Positions 39,220-47,334 of a DNA stretch of 48,953 nucleotides are shown in pieces. The stretch comes from a virus, in the IMG/VR virus record IMGVR_UViG_3300030119_000062, positions 1 to 48,953 of that record. One strand, given 5' to 3'. The notes under the pieces were generated by a model that ran no database searches, was not told where the DNA came from, and worked only from the letters and a program-made list of their open reading frames with translations. A program made the position numbers and the translations under genes. Position 1 is the stretch's first letter. The number at the start of each line of letters is the position of its first letter.

Positions 39220-39459
39220 TTAGTTAAATATTAATGCAACCCATGCTGCAATAACTGTAGTTGTAACTGTACCTATTACCATCCAAGCTAATTTTTCCCA
39301 TCTTTGAGCATGACTACGAGTAGCTAGTTTTAACTCACGCAGTTCTATCATTGCCTCAGTCCAACGCTCTCCACATTCTTTCTCATGTGTTGCTATTCTT
39401 TCTAAAGCTGCTAAGGCTAGTTCCAAGGCTTTATCTCTACTTTTTTCCATTATTTCCAT
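39220..39459 (-). CDS. Putative holin, XhlA-like
   Basis: A short protein with a charged helical N-terminal part (DKALELALAALERIATHEKECGERW), a long helix (IELRELKLATRSHAQRWEKLAW) and one C-terminal membrane helix (MVIGTVTTTVIAAWVALIF). This topology and the 'RWEKLAW' motif resemble XhlA-type holins. Start at 39459 is a choice between three ATGs (39450, 39459, 39495); an AGGAG exists ahead of 39495, 10 nt away, so the N-terminus is uncertain. It overlaps the EF-hand gene. Confidence 0.6.
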   Translation of the reverse strand: MEIMEKSRDKALELALAALERIATHEKECGERWTEAMIELRELKLATRSHAQRWEKLAWMVIGTVTTTVIAAWVALIFN

Positions 39460-39781
39460 TCTTAGATGTATAGGCTTGGCTACCAAACCATACACTTACA
39501 ACTCCTGCTACTGATATATAATAAATACTGCTCATTGAACCCAATATATCAGCTCCTTTATCTAGACTTAAATAACTACTTACTAATACCAATGATGGGT
39601 ACAACAACATACCCCAAAGAGCAAACCAGCACATATTGCGTTGTGCATCAGCTTTTTCATTCTGTATCTCTAGTTGTTGAAGCCTTTCACTTGCAGCAAT
39701 CTCTTCATCACTTACTACACCATCACCATCAGTATCATACTGAGCATAACTAGATCCTGGTTCTAATTGTTTTGGATTCAT
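39437..39781 (-). CDS. EF-hand membrane protein (114 aa)
   Basis: A calcium loop DTDGDGVVSDEE (16-27) is followed by a helix (SERLQQLEIQNEKADAQRN) and two membrane helices (about 51-70 and 81-102). I recall very similar EF-hand plus membrane-helix proteins in many marine phages, where the role is unknown. A calcium-tuned holin or envelope sensor is possible; neither is shown. It lies next to the holin-like gene, with overlap. Confidence 0.72.
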   Translation of the reverse strand: MNPKQLEPGSSYAQYDTDGDGVVSDEEIAASERLQQLEIQNEKADAQRNMCWFALWGMLLYPSLVLVSSYLSLDKGADILGSMSSIYYISVAGVVSVWFGSQAYTSKNGNNGKK

Positions 39782-39791
39782 TTAATTATTC

Positions 39792-40283
39792 CTATGATGG
39801 CTTTACAGGCCAATCACTTTTATCTGAGCCACCCTCTTCAGGATGCAAACCTGATTCTTTTAAATTAGGCCAATTACTATGTGTTGTAATGTCTCTTAAC
39901 GATTGCCTGTATGTTTTCCAATCGTTGCTCATAGTGACATCACTACAAGCCATCCAATCTGTCTCCGCTAATCGCCTATTTCGTTCCTGTCTTTGTAGTT
40001 CTGCTATTCTGTTAGTTTCTGCTGTCTGTGCTGCTGTCTTTTCACTATCAGTAAGACTTTCTATTTTATGAAGATAAACAACATTATCCTCAATATAGGG
40101 ATCTACGTTAGTGCTTTTCTGTGTCATCCTGTCATAAGATCGACTCATGGTTACAGGCATTACAGAATTTTCTGTCATCCAATCCAATGATGGGCCAGTT
40201 GCAGGAAAGCTTACATTAGGAAACAAATCTGTATGTTCTCCTATTTTTTCTACTGCATTATCTTTTATCTTTGCTATCTGCAT
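39792..40283 (-). CDS. Tail-fibre assembly chaperone-like protein
   Basis: A 163-aa protein. The C-terminal part (RNRRLAETDWMACSDVTMSN, DWKTYRQSLRDIT, DWPVKP) matches the 'phage tail assembly chaperone' (APC-type) motif: R..LL..TDW…..W..YR..LR…. WPVKP. Such proteins fold or attach fibres. The N-terminal half (DLFPNVSFPATGPSLDW) may be a short domain of its own. Sits right behind the LamG adhesin gene, consistent with a fibre partner. Confidence 0.78.
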   Translation of the reverse strand: MQIAKIKDNAVEKIGEHTDLFPNVSFPATGPSLDWMTENSVMPVTMSRSYDRMTQKSTNVDPYIEDNVVYLHKIESLTDSEKTAAQTAETNRIAELQRQERNRRLAETDWMACSDVTMSNDWKTYRQSLRDITTHSNWPNLKESGLHPEEGGSDKSDWPVKPS

Positions 40284-40291
40284 ATTGTTAC

Positions 40292-42334
40292 CTATAGATT
40301 TGGAAACTCTTTAGTTGGTGCGGTGAAGTTGCTCGTATATCGGGCTTTGTTTGTAATTCTAAACTCGTCTATATATCCATTCATTGAATAAGTACCTGAT
40401 TCGTAAGATCCTATTGTGTGTGAGTAAGTAGTCAGGCCAACAACTGAGTCTGTAATTGATGTTTGTTGTCCTTTCTCAAGTCCTTCAACAAACCAAGTTA
40501 ATGTGCCTGCCGAAAAATCACGAACTAACGCAATATGTCTCCATGTGCTAGTGGGAATAACGGTTGTACTCTCAAAGCCGTTTACAAAAAAAGTACCCCC
40601 TGAATTGGCGAGCCAACACTGGAGTTTACCACTCGAATTGACATACATCTGAATACCAGTTCCCGCAGAATAAATGCCATTGTAGTTTTTATTAGCATTT
40701 ACATAGACGAAACATTCAATGGTGAAAGAGCGAGTGCCGACAGGGGCTAAATTTTTGTTACTTAAAACTAACCGATCATCTGTGCCATCAAGCTCTAGGC
40801 TTGCACTTCCGAATTTCTTTATAGAGGTATCTAGTTGAGCATTTGCTTTAGTCATTACAGTTGTTTTACCTGTCTGGTCAAAAATAGCAGCATTGGTAAA
40901 ATTTGCTAAAAGCTTAGTGTTCGTAACTTTTGTAAGCGGTGTTGTTGGGGGAGTAAAGTTTGATGTATAGACTGCCGTTCCATTGACCACTCTCATGTCT
41001 GACATATATCCGTTAAAATAATATACCCCTGGATTAGAATAAAATCCTCCGACACCTCCATTTGCAGAATCACCTGAAAAACTATTACTATATGTTGTGC
41101 TTGCCTCCTCCGTTCCGTTGATATACATTTTTAATACATTACTATTGCGAACAGCCGCTACATGATTCCATGCACGTGGAGTAATTGCAGCAGTAAGTAG
41201 AGTCGTGTTTGTGATGTATTGGAAAAATATAAAGTTAGTACTGCTTGTACCAAAATAAATACCGCCTCTACCTGAAATGTTTGCACAAGTACCTAAAACA
41301 GTTCTGGAAGTTGATGTATCCTGAACGTAAATCCAAACCTCTATTGTAAAATCACCAGAAAAATCAAAATCATTGCTTGTTGGCAGTCTTAAATAATCCC
41401 CACTCCCATCAAAATAACCTGATCCACCATTAACTGTTGAATCGTAAGCCGCACTAGGCGCAAAGGGTGAGAAAGGAACTATTGCAGTGGTGCTGCCATT
41501 TCCAGTGAATGAATTGTTAGAATTGTTGGAGTTATCTACAAATCTATTAGACTGCAAAGTTAACAATTTAGTATTGGTGATATTAGTTAATGGTTCAGTA
41601 GGAATGGTATAAGTTGATCCAGTATAAAGCGCAGTTCCTTTGAGAAACCTAAAGTTAGAATAATAATTTAGACGATTATTGGTTGCAGTAACATATTTTA
41701 ATCCTCCTAATCTGCTTACAGTAGCTGCATTGAAGTTAGTTGGAATTGTTCCAGTAGCGACTTTATTGCCATTCCAAAAAAGAAAAGATTGATTTGTTGA
41801 GGTTGAGCTTCTAACAAATGCAAAATGAGTCCACTTTCCTATGCGATCTGATCTTATATCTCCTGTGGTTCTAACATAATAGCTACCCCCTTCTACAGAC
41901 ATAACTAGTCTTTGACTAGAATCAATTGCTAAATAAACGTATGCCCCATTTGTTGAAGCAGGGCGTTCATCTATTAAAACTGGGCCATATACAGAGTTTG
42001 GCCCTGCCATAAAAACAAATCCTTCAATCGTGAAGGCTTCTGTCCCCCACTGAAAATCACCGCTAGTGTTAGTAACGTCTACAAAAGATTGACCAGATGT
42101 AGCATCTACACTCCACTTACCTTCCTCTGCACTAAAAGGACTGAAGGTTCCCTGCGTAGTATCTCCATTTCGCGTGAGAGTATGTCCACTATCTGATGAG
42201 TCTAAAAACGTATTATTCTGCGCTCCGTTTGAGCCATTAAAATGGTATAAGGCTGTTACCAAAGAAAATGAATCATCTGTTTCTTCCTGTACGCCACCAG
42301 ATGCAGAAATAAGTTTTTCTGAAAGAAAAGCCAT
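40292..42334 (-). CDS. LamG-repeat adhesin (680 aa)
   Basis: Three concanavalin/LamG-type domains about 210 residues each: each has FTIEGFVF/FTIEVWIYV/FTIECFVYV, then W-H-A/V-V-R (WTHFAFVRSS, WNHVAAVRNS, WRHIALVRDF), then 'NGYMSDMRVVNGTAVYTSNF'-like ends. LamG domains bind sugars, so this is a receptor-binding fibre or adhesin. The N-terminal start (MAFLSEKLISASGG) resembles short attachment heads. It is followed by the chaperone and preceded by the 'ILDGVT' fibre protein, coupled by TAATG. Confidence 0.82.
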   Translation of the reverse strand: MAFLSEKLISASGGVQEETDDSFSLVTALYHFNGSNGAQNNTFLDSSDSGHTLTRNGDTTQGTFSPFSAEEGKWSVDATSGQSFVDVTNTSGDFQWGTEAFTIEGFVFMAGPNSVYGPVLIDERPASTNGAYVYLAIDSSQRLVMSVEGGSYYVRTTGDIRSDRIGKWTHFAFVRSSTSTNQSFLFWNGNKVATGTIPTNFNAATVSRLGGLKYVTATNNRLNYYSNFRFLKGTALYTGSTYTIPTEPLTNITNTKLLTLQSNRFVDNSNNSNNSFTGNGSTTAIVPFSPFAPSAAYDSTVNGGSGYFDGSGDYLRLPTSNDFDFSGDFTIEVWIYVQDTSTSRTVLGTCANISGRGGIYFGTSSTNFIFFQYITNTTLLTAAITPRAWNHVAAVRNSNVLKMYINGTEEASTTYSNSFSGDSANGGVGGFYSNPGVYYFNGYMSDMRVVNGTAVYTSNFTPPTTPLTKVTNTKLLANFTNAAIFDQTGKTTVMTKANAQLDTSIKKFGSASLELDGTDDRLVLSNKNLAPVGTRSFTIECFVYVNANKNYNGIYSAGTGIQMYVNSSGKLQCWLANSGGTFFVNGFESTTVIPTSTWRHIALVRDFSAGTLTWFVEGLEKGQQTSITDSVVGLTTYSHTIGSYESGTYSMNGYIDEFRITNKARYTSNFTAPTKEFPNL

Positions 42335-43050
42335 TAAGTTAGATCCTGTCCTGCTGTAAAGCCGTAGTAGGTAGTCCCACCATCTACAGTCATAAATACA
42401 AATACATCTACATCCCCTGATCCTGTACTAAGCGTAGGGGCTGTACCTCCAGCCCAATCTACCGAGCCAGGCCATGTAATAGTTCTAGCTGAAGAGTCTT
42501 GTGTAACCTTCAATGTAAATGAAGAAGCATAGCCAGATGCAGCAGGGTTGCTGAATGTATAGGTTACATTCTCGGTCAAAGTATGTGTAAAAACTGAACC
42601 ATCTCGTAGATTTAATGTTGCTGCATTGCTAGAACTTGTTACTGCTGTTGACTCTTCTTGAATACCATTATCAAACTTAGTAACACCATTTGCGTCTGAG
42701 GTTACGACTTTACTAGCTTGTGTTGTTCCAAGTGTAGTTATATCAAGATAATTTATTTCTGCTGTAGTAGCTGTTACACCATCAAGAATATTTAACTCTG
42801 TTGCTGTACTTGTAACTCCATCAAGAATATTTAACTCTGACGCTGTAGCAGTTACACCATCTAAGATATTTAATTCTGCTGCAGTAGAAGTTAAAGCTGT
42901 CCCACCTATAGTTACAGTAGATGATGCACTTAATGTAGTAAATGAACCTGCTGCTGCTGTAGAACCTCCAATTACACTATTGTTTACCGTTCCTCCAACA
43001 ATAGTTAAATCTTGGTCAACTAAACCATCTTTTACTTTAGTTAAAGCCAT
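42334..43050 (-). CDS. Fibre protein with ELNILDGVT repeats (238 aa)
   Basis: A 238-aa protein whose N-terminus (VKDGLVDQDLTIVGGTVNNS) leads to tandem units of about 13 residues (ELNILDGVTATAS), then a beta-rich C-terminal domain (YTFSNPAASGYASSFTLKV). The same repeat occurs in the 998-aa fibre at 44334, so the two may have a common origin or exchange segments. Probably a tail spike or collar element. Coupled to the LamG gene by TAATG. Confidence 0.7.
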   Translation of the reverse strand: MALTKVKDGLVDQDLTIVGGTVNNSVIGGSTAAAGSFTTLSASSTVTIGGTALTSTAAELNILDGVTATASELNILDGVTSTATELNILDGVTATTAEINYLDITTLGTTQASKVVTSDANGVTKFDNGIQEESTAVTSSSNAATLNLRDGSVFTHTLTENVTYTFSNPAASGYASSFTLKVTQDSSARTITWPGSVDWAGGTAPTLSTGSGDVDVFVFMTVDGGTTYYGFTAGQDLT

Positions 43051-43068
43051 TATTTACTCCAAATTCTT

Positions 43069-43404
43069 TTATGTTACTTCTACCCATTTAGTATTTTCTT
43101 CATCCCAGTTATAAAATTTTCCATCATCAGGAAACGAAACAGGAGCTTGCCAATCATTATTTTCATCTAATATCCAACTTGGAAAAGGTTTTTCACTTAT
43201 AAAAATATCTTTTATAGGATCGTAAGTTCCTCCTATTGCTGCAAAGTTTTTCCTAAAGTTGTTATTATATGATGTTTGTATCCATGTACCTCCAAGCTTA
43301 AGATCTACTGCTAAAAATTCTTGTCCACGATGCTCTTGAGAGTTATCTACAACTAAAACACGAATTACTTTATTATTCTCATCTATTTCTGCAAAGTGTG
43401 CCAT
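43069..43404 (-). CDS. MAHFAEID-family short protein (111 aa)
   Basis: A 111-aa protein with the family pattern I recall from cyanophages and other marine phages: MAHFAEIDENNKVIRVLVVDN, GGTWIQTSYNNNFRKNFAAIGGTYD, FPSWILDENNDWQAPVSFPDDGKFYNWDEE. Function unknown; often near tail fibre genes, perhaps a small fibre or attachment component. Coupled by TAATG with the glycine-rich gene. Confidence 0.82.
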   Translation of the reverse strand: MAHFAEIDENNKVIRVLVVDNSQEHRGQEFLAVDLKLGGTWIQTSYNNNFRKNFAAIGGTYDPIKDIFISEKPFPSWILDENNDWQAPVSFPDDGKFYNWDEENTKWVEVT

Positions 43405-44327
43405 TATGCTAACTCGTACTTTATAATTACTATACCGTAGCCGCCATTTCCACCATTAGCATATCCACCACTATTAGACCAACCAGCACCTGCGCCACCA
43501 CCTCCAGTACCTCCAGTTCCATAGCCTCCAGCTCCAATGCCATTAGCAGCATCTCCTCCACCGCCATATCCTCCAAGTGCTTGACCACTGACACTACCAG
43601 CACCCCCTCCACCTGCGAAGTATCTTGTACCACTTACATTTTCTCCTGTTCCTGTAGCAGTAGCCCAAGCAGTAGCAGAATCTTCTCCTACTCCACCAGC
43701 TCCACCAACATAAGGATAAGAAGTAGTTCCATTACCACCAGCACCTCCAGCACCTCCACCGCCTCCAGCAGAAGTTGAAAGGTTTGCTATTCCAGTTCCT
43801 GTAGCATATCCTCCATTATTTCCATAGGTTCCTCCAGCTCCTCCAGCACTATAGGTTCCAGCACCACCTCCTCCAGAACCTGAAGCATTTCCATTACTTG
43901 TTCCTGCTTGTCCTGCACTAGATGCATATGAACCTGCTCCAGCACCTCCATTTGAGGTCGTACTATTGAAAGTAGTATCGCTTCCATTACTACCCCTAGT
44001 ACCTGTAACACCACCACTTCCTCCACCTCCGATAGTAACAGTATGATCTCCTGCACTAAGCGTTTGGTTTGAATTTACATACCTATAGGCTCCAGCACCT
44101 CCACCGCCTCCACAAATAGAGTGATAGTAACCGCTGCCGCCTCCCCCTCCTCCACCTACTATTAAGTATTGAACATCAAGAGTTTCAACGCCTGAAATAT
44201 TAAAAGTGCCACTACTTAAAAAAACATGATATACAGTAGTCCCATCTATTGCTTGATTTCCTCCAGTAGTTACAATCCCTCCTGAATCTCCAACTCCAAA
44301 GCCTAATACTCGATATCCAAACATCAA
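43404..44327 (-). CDS. Glycine-rich adhesin
   Basis: A 307-aa protein with dense Gly/Ser/Ala runs (GGGGGGGSG, GGGGAGGAG, GGYGGGGDAANG) separated by short polar loops, typical of polyglycine-II adhesins such as gp38-type tips of T-even phages. Variable loops between the glycine helices would bind host receptors. The N-terminal 60 residues (FGYRVLGFGVGDSGG, VFLSSGTFNISG) attach it to the tail. Base composition is rich in CCA/CCT-type codons on this strand, from Gly/Ala content. No catalytic function. Confidence 0.72.
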   Translation of the reverse strand: MMFGYRVLGFGVGDSGGIVTTGGNQAIDGTTVYHVFLSSGTFNISGVETLDVQYLIVGGGGGGGSGYYHSICGGGGGAGAYRYVNSNQTLSAGDHTVTIGGGGSGGVTGTRGSNGSDTTFNSTTSNGGAGAGSYASSAGQAGTSNGNASGSGGGGAGTYSAGGAGGTYGNNGGYATGTGIANLSTSAGGGGGAGGAGGNGTTSYPYVGGAGGVGEDSATAWATATGTGENVSGTRYFAGGGGAGSVSGQALGGYGGGGDAANGIGAGGYGTGGTGGGGAGAGWSNSGGYANGGNGGYGIVIIKYELA

Positions 44328-44333
44328 ATAATC

Positions 44334-47330
44334 CTAAGAATCATTAGCTGCATCAGTAGTAAAGAACAGTTTAATACCCAATAGTCTGGCATCACCTGAT
44401 TGAGTGTCAGCAGATACGTCTCTCATAATCTGAAAATAAGTTTGAGTATCAACAGCAGCGTTAGCAATAGTAACCGCACCGCTCTCAGCACTAACCATTA
44501 TATCGTTAGATGTTCCACTAAAAGCTTTAGCTGTAGCAACTACATTAGTACCAAAAGCTGTATTAATAGAAGCATCATCTGCAATAGAAACTCCTGATAA
44601 TCCCCAAGCAACAGTGCCTGTATTAGTTCCTGTTACAGTCCAAAACGCTTGAAAAGTAACAGTTCCCTCATTCCAACTTTTAGGAAAACAAACTGTAAAC
44701 TGAGCATTTTCATCTGAACTTGCATCAAAATCTAAACATTTTAATTCAGGCCCATTAGATAACTCTACTTGTTCTAAGTCAGCACATCCATTAGTTGTAT
44801 TTGGATACATAGCTGCTGCTGGAACATAAATAGTTTCTTTACCTACTATTTTTCCTGTCTGAAAAGAAAGAGTTCCACTTCCATCGGTAGTAAGAACTTG
44901 ATTAGCACTACCATCACTTACATTAAGCCTAGCAATATCTACACTATTGTCTGCTATCGCAGCAGCAACTACAGCATCATCAGCTATTAAGGCTGATGTT
45001 ATAGCATCATCTGCTATTTTTGCTGTTGTTACTGCATCATCCACCATAGAAGCTGTAACAACTGCACTTGCTGCTAACTGATCTGCACCTACCGCATCAT
45101 CTGCAATCTTAGCTTGAGTTACATTATCATCTACTATAGATGCCGTTACTACTGCACTAGAGGCTAACTTAGCAGCTGTTACTGCATCATCAGCTATTTT
45201 AGCTGTAGTTACATTAGAATCTAAAATCTTTGCAGTAATTACTGAGTTAGAAGCTAACTTAGCTGCTGTAACTGTTCCATCGCCAGGAGTGCTACTTGCT
45301 GCAACATTAGATATAACTAATACTTCAACTTTAGATCCACTAGGAGGAGCTTCACTAAATGTAAGTGTAGTTCCACTAAAACTAAATGTATCTTTATGTT
45401 GATTTACACCATCTATACTTACTTGTATTGAGTTTTCAGAAGCAGGAGTAGTAGACATAGTAAGAGTAGTATCGCTACCATCACCTGTCATCGTATCTAA
45501 CGTAAACTGTGCTTCACCGCCTCCTATGTCTCCCCAGCTATCTGTATATCCTTCAAACTTACCTGTGGTTGAATTATATCTAAAATAACCTGCAGCAGGA
45601 GATCCTGGCCTTTGTGCTGTTGTACCAGAAGGTACATGAATAGAGTCAGTTGCTGATCCTATATCCAGTGATACATCAGGAGAAGCATTTAATATTCCTA
45701 CTCTATTATTTGTACTATCTACTTTAAGAGTATTAGTATCTACTACTAAGTCACCTGTTATTGTAGGTGCAGATAAAGTTTTATTTGTTAAAGTATCAGT
45801 AGTAGTTTTTCCTACTAAAGTGTCTGTTGTAGCAGGAAGAGTAATAATAACATTACCACTAAAATCACTATGAGCAGGAGCTTGAAGTTGAGCATAGTGA
45901 GCATTAGATACTTCACAATAAAATCTTACATAAGACTGCGCTCCACCATTTTTTATAGATACAGCTCCTTGAGAAATATCTACACCATTTGAACCATCTA
46001 TTCTTACTACACCAGTTCCGTTAGGTGTTAATGCAATATTTCCATTAGATGTAGAAACTAATCCATTACTATTAACATCTAAATCTCCACCTAATTGTGG
46101 AGTAGTATCTTCTACTACATTAGCAATAGCACTAGAGGTTGCTAATCCTGCAACTAATGTACTTCTTGATATTTTCTTTAGCCCACCTCCAGAAGTATCT
46201 ACTGCTAGTAGAACATCATCATTAGCTACTGTAGATATCTCAGATAAAGAACCAACTGCTATTGAGTTGAAATTAGTACCGTCTGCAATTAATAAATTGC
46301 CTGCAGTATTAGTTCCCATTGTAATGTCATCACCTGTTACAGTGAGATCACCTGCAATAGTTACATTTTGAGAAGCATCTATTGTTAAAGCAGTAGTTCC
46401 TCCAGTAGTTATAGTAATAACATCAGAACCACTAAATGCAATAGAACTATTAGTATCTGCATCTCCTGCGATACTATCTAACTGAATAGATCCTACATTA
46501 GTGATGTTATTATCATTAAAAGAGGCCGCACCTAAAGATACAGTTCCTGTTGCTGTAAGATTAGAAGAACCTATATCTATAGCTCCAAAGCCAGATGTAA
46601 TAGATCCTGCATTTAAAGCACCTACAGTAGTTAAATTTGTACCTGTATCTAAAGCAGCTTCAAAGTAAGTTTCAAAGTCAGTTAGTGCTACCTGCTTCAT
46701 TGTGCCATTATCATTGACAATTACACGATCAGCATCTGCTAACGTAGTGCTAGTAGCAGAGGTATCACCATCAATAATATTAATTTCAGCCGTAGTAGCT
46801 GTAACGCCATCTAATATATTTAATTCAGCAGTAGAAGATGTAACACCATCTAAAATATTAAGCTCTGATGTACTAGATGTAACTCCATCTAATAAATTTA
46901 TTTCTGCAGCAGTTGCTGATATAGCAGTACCATCTAAATTGATAGCATCTAAGTGAGCAGTTCCATCTACATATAAATCTTTAAACTCTAGTGAGCTTGT
47001 ACCTAGATCAATATCATTATCTATAACAGGTACGATTGCACCATCTTGTACTCGTATCTGTTCTACTGCACTACTAGATACTTCAACATAAAAACCAACT
47101 CTATTATTTGTGCCGTCTACTTCAACTTTATTTAAAAAGTCTATGTCTCCAATCTTTCCAATATTACCACCTTGACCACTAGAGCCATCATGTCTATGTC
47201 CTGTGTCAGATGCACTAGAAGAGGAGTAAGCAAACGCATTTAATAATTGATTATATTCATTATTAAATATTGCTGCTGTAATAGTATCTCCATCAGAGAT
47301 CGAACTTTGTCGTGTATATGAATTAGCCAT
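44334..47330 (-). CDS. Long tail fibre protein (998 aa)
   Basis: A 998-aa protein. After an N-terminal attachment-like part (GDTITAAIFNNEYNQLLNAF), residues 140-200 carry ELNILDGVTSSTA repeats shared with the 238-aa protein; the central part is beta-rich; residues 715-830 contain about ten units such as IADDAVTTAK and LASSAVVTAS; the last 150 residues (GKETIYVPAAAMYPNTTNG) form a C-terminal globular head. Repeats suggest a beta-helical or rod-like shaft. Follows the stabiliser gene, so likely the main fibre. Confidence 0.75.
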   Translation of the reverse strand: MANSYTRQSSISDGDTITAAIFNNEYNQLLNAFAYSSSSASDTGHRHDGSSGQGGNIGKIGDIDFLNKVEVDGTNNRVGFYVEVSSSAVEQIRVQDGAIVPVIDNDIDLGTSSLEFKDLYVDGTAHLDAINLDGTAISATAAEINLLDGVTSSTSELNILDGVTSSTAELNILDGVTATTAEINIIDGDTSATSTTLADADRVIVNDNGTMKQVALTDFETYFEAALDTGTNLTTVGALNAGSITSGFGAIDIGSSNLTATGTVSLGAASFNDNNITNVGSIQLDSIAGDADTNSSIAFSGSDVITITTGGTTALTIDASQNVTIAGDLTVTGDDITMGTNTAGNLLIADGTNFNSIAVGSLSEISTVANDDVLLAVDTSGGGLKKISRSTLVAGLATSSAIANVVEDTTPQLGGDLDVNSNGLVSTSNGNIALTPNGTGVVRIDGSNGVDISQGAVSIKNGGAQSYVRFYCEVSNAHYAQLQAPAHSDFSGNVIITLPATTDTLVGKTTTDTLTNKTLSAPTITGDLVVDTNTLKVDSTNNRVGILNASPDVSLDIGSATDSIHVPSGTTAQRPGSPAAGYFRYNSTTGKFEGYTDSWGDIGGGEAQFTLDTMTGDGSDTTLTMSTTPASENSIQVSIDGVNQHKDTFSFSGTTLTFSEAPPSGSKVEVLVISNVAASSTPGDGTVTAAKLASNSVITAKILDSNVTTAKIADDAVTAAKLASSAVVTASIVDDNVTQAKIADDAVGADQLAASAVVTASMVDDAVTTAKIADDAITSALIADDAVVAAAIADNSVDIARLNVSDGSANQVLTTDGSGTLSFQTGKIVGKETIYVPAAAMYPNTTNGCADLEQVELSNGPELKCLDFDASSDENAQFTVCFPKSWNEGTVTFQAFWTVTGTNTGTVAWGLSGVSIADDASINTAFGTNVVATAKAFSGTSNDIMVSAESGAVTIANAAVDTQTYFQIMRDVSADTQSGDARLLGIKLFFTTDAANDS

Positions 47331-47334
47331 TTAT

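Noticed and set aside
43430-44056. Frames overlapping the glycine-rich gene (Val/Met/Glu-rich)
   Set aside because: Out-of-frame readings of glycine codons (GGA/GTA/GAA shifts); no ribosome sites.
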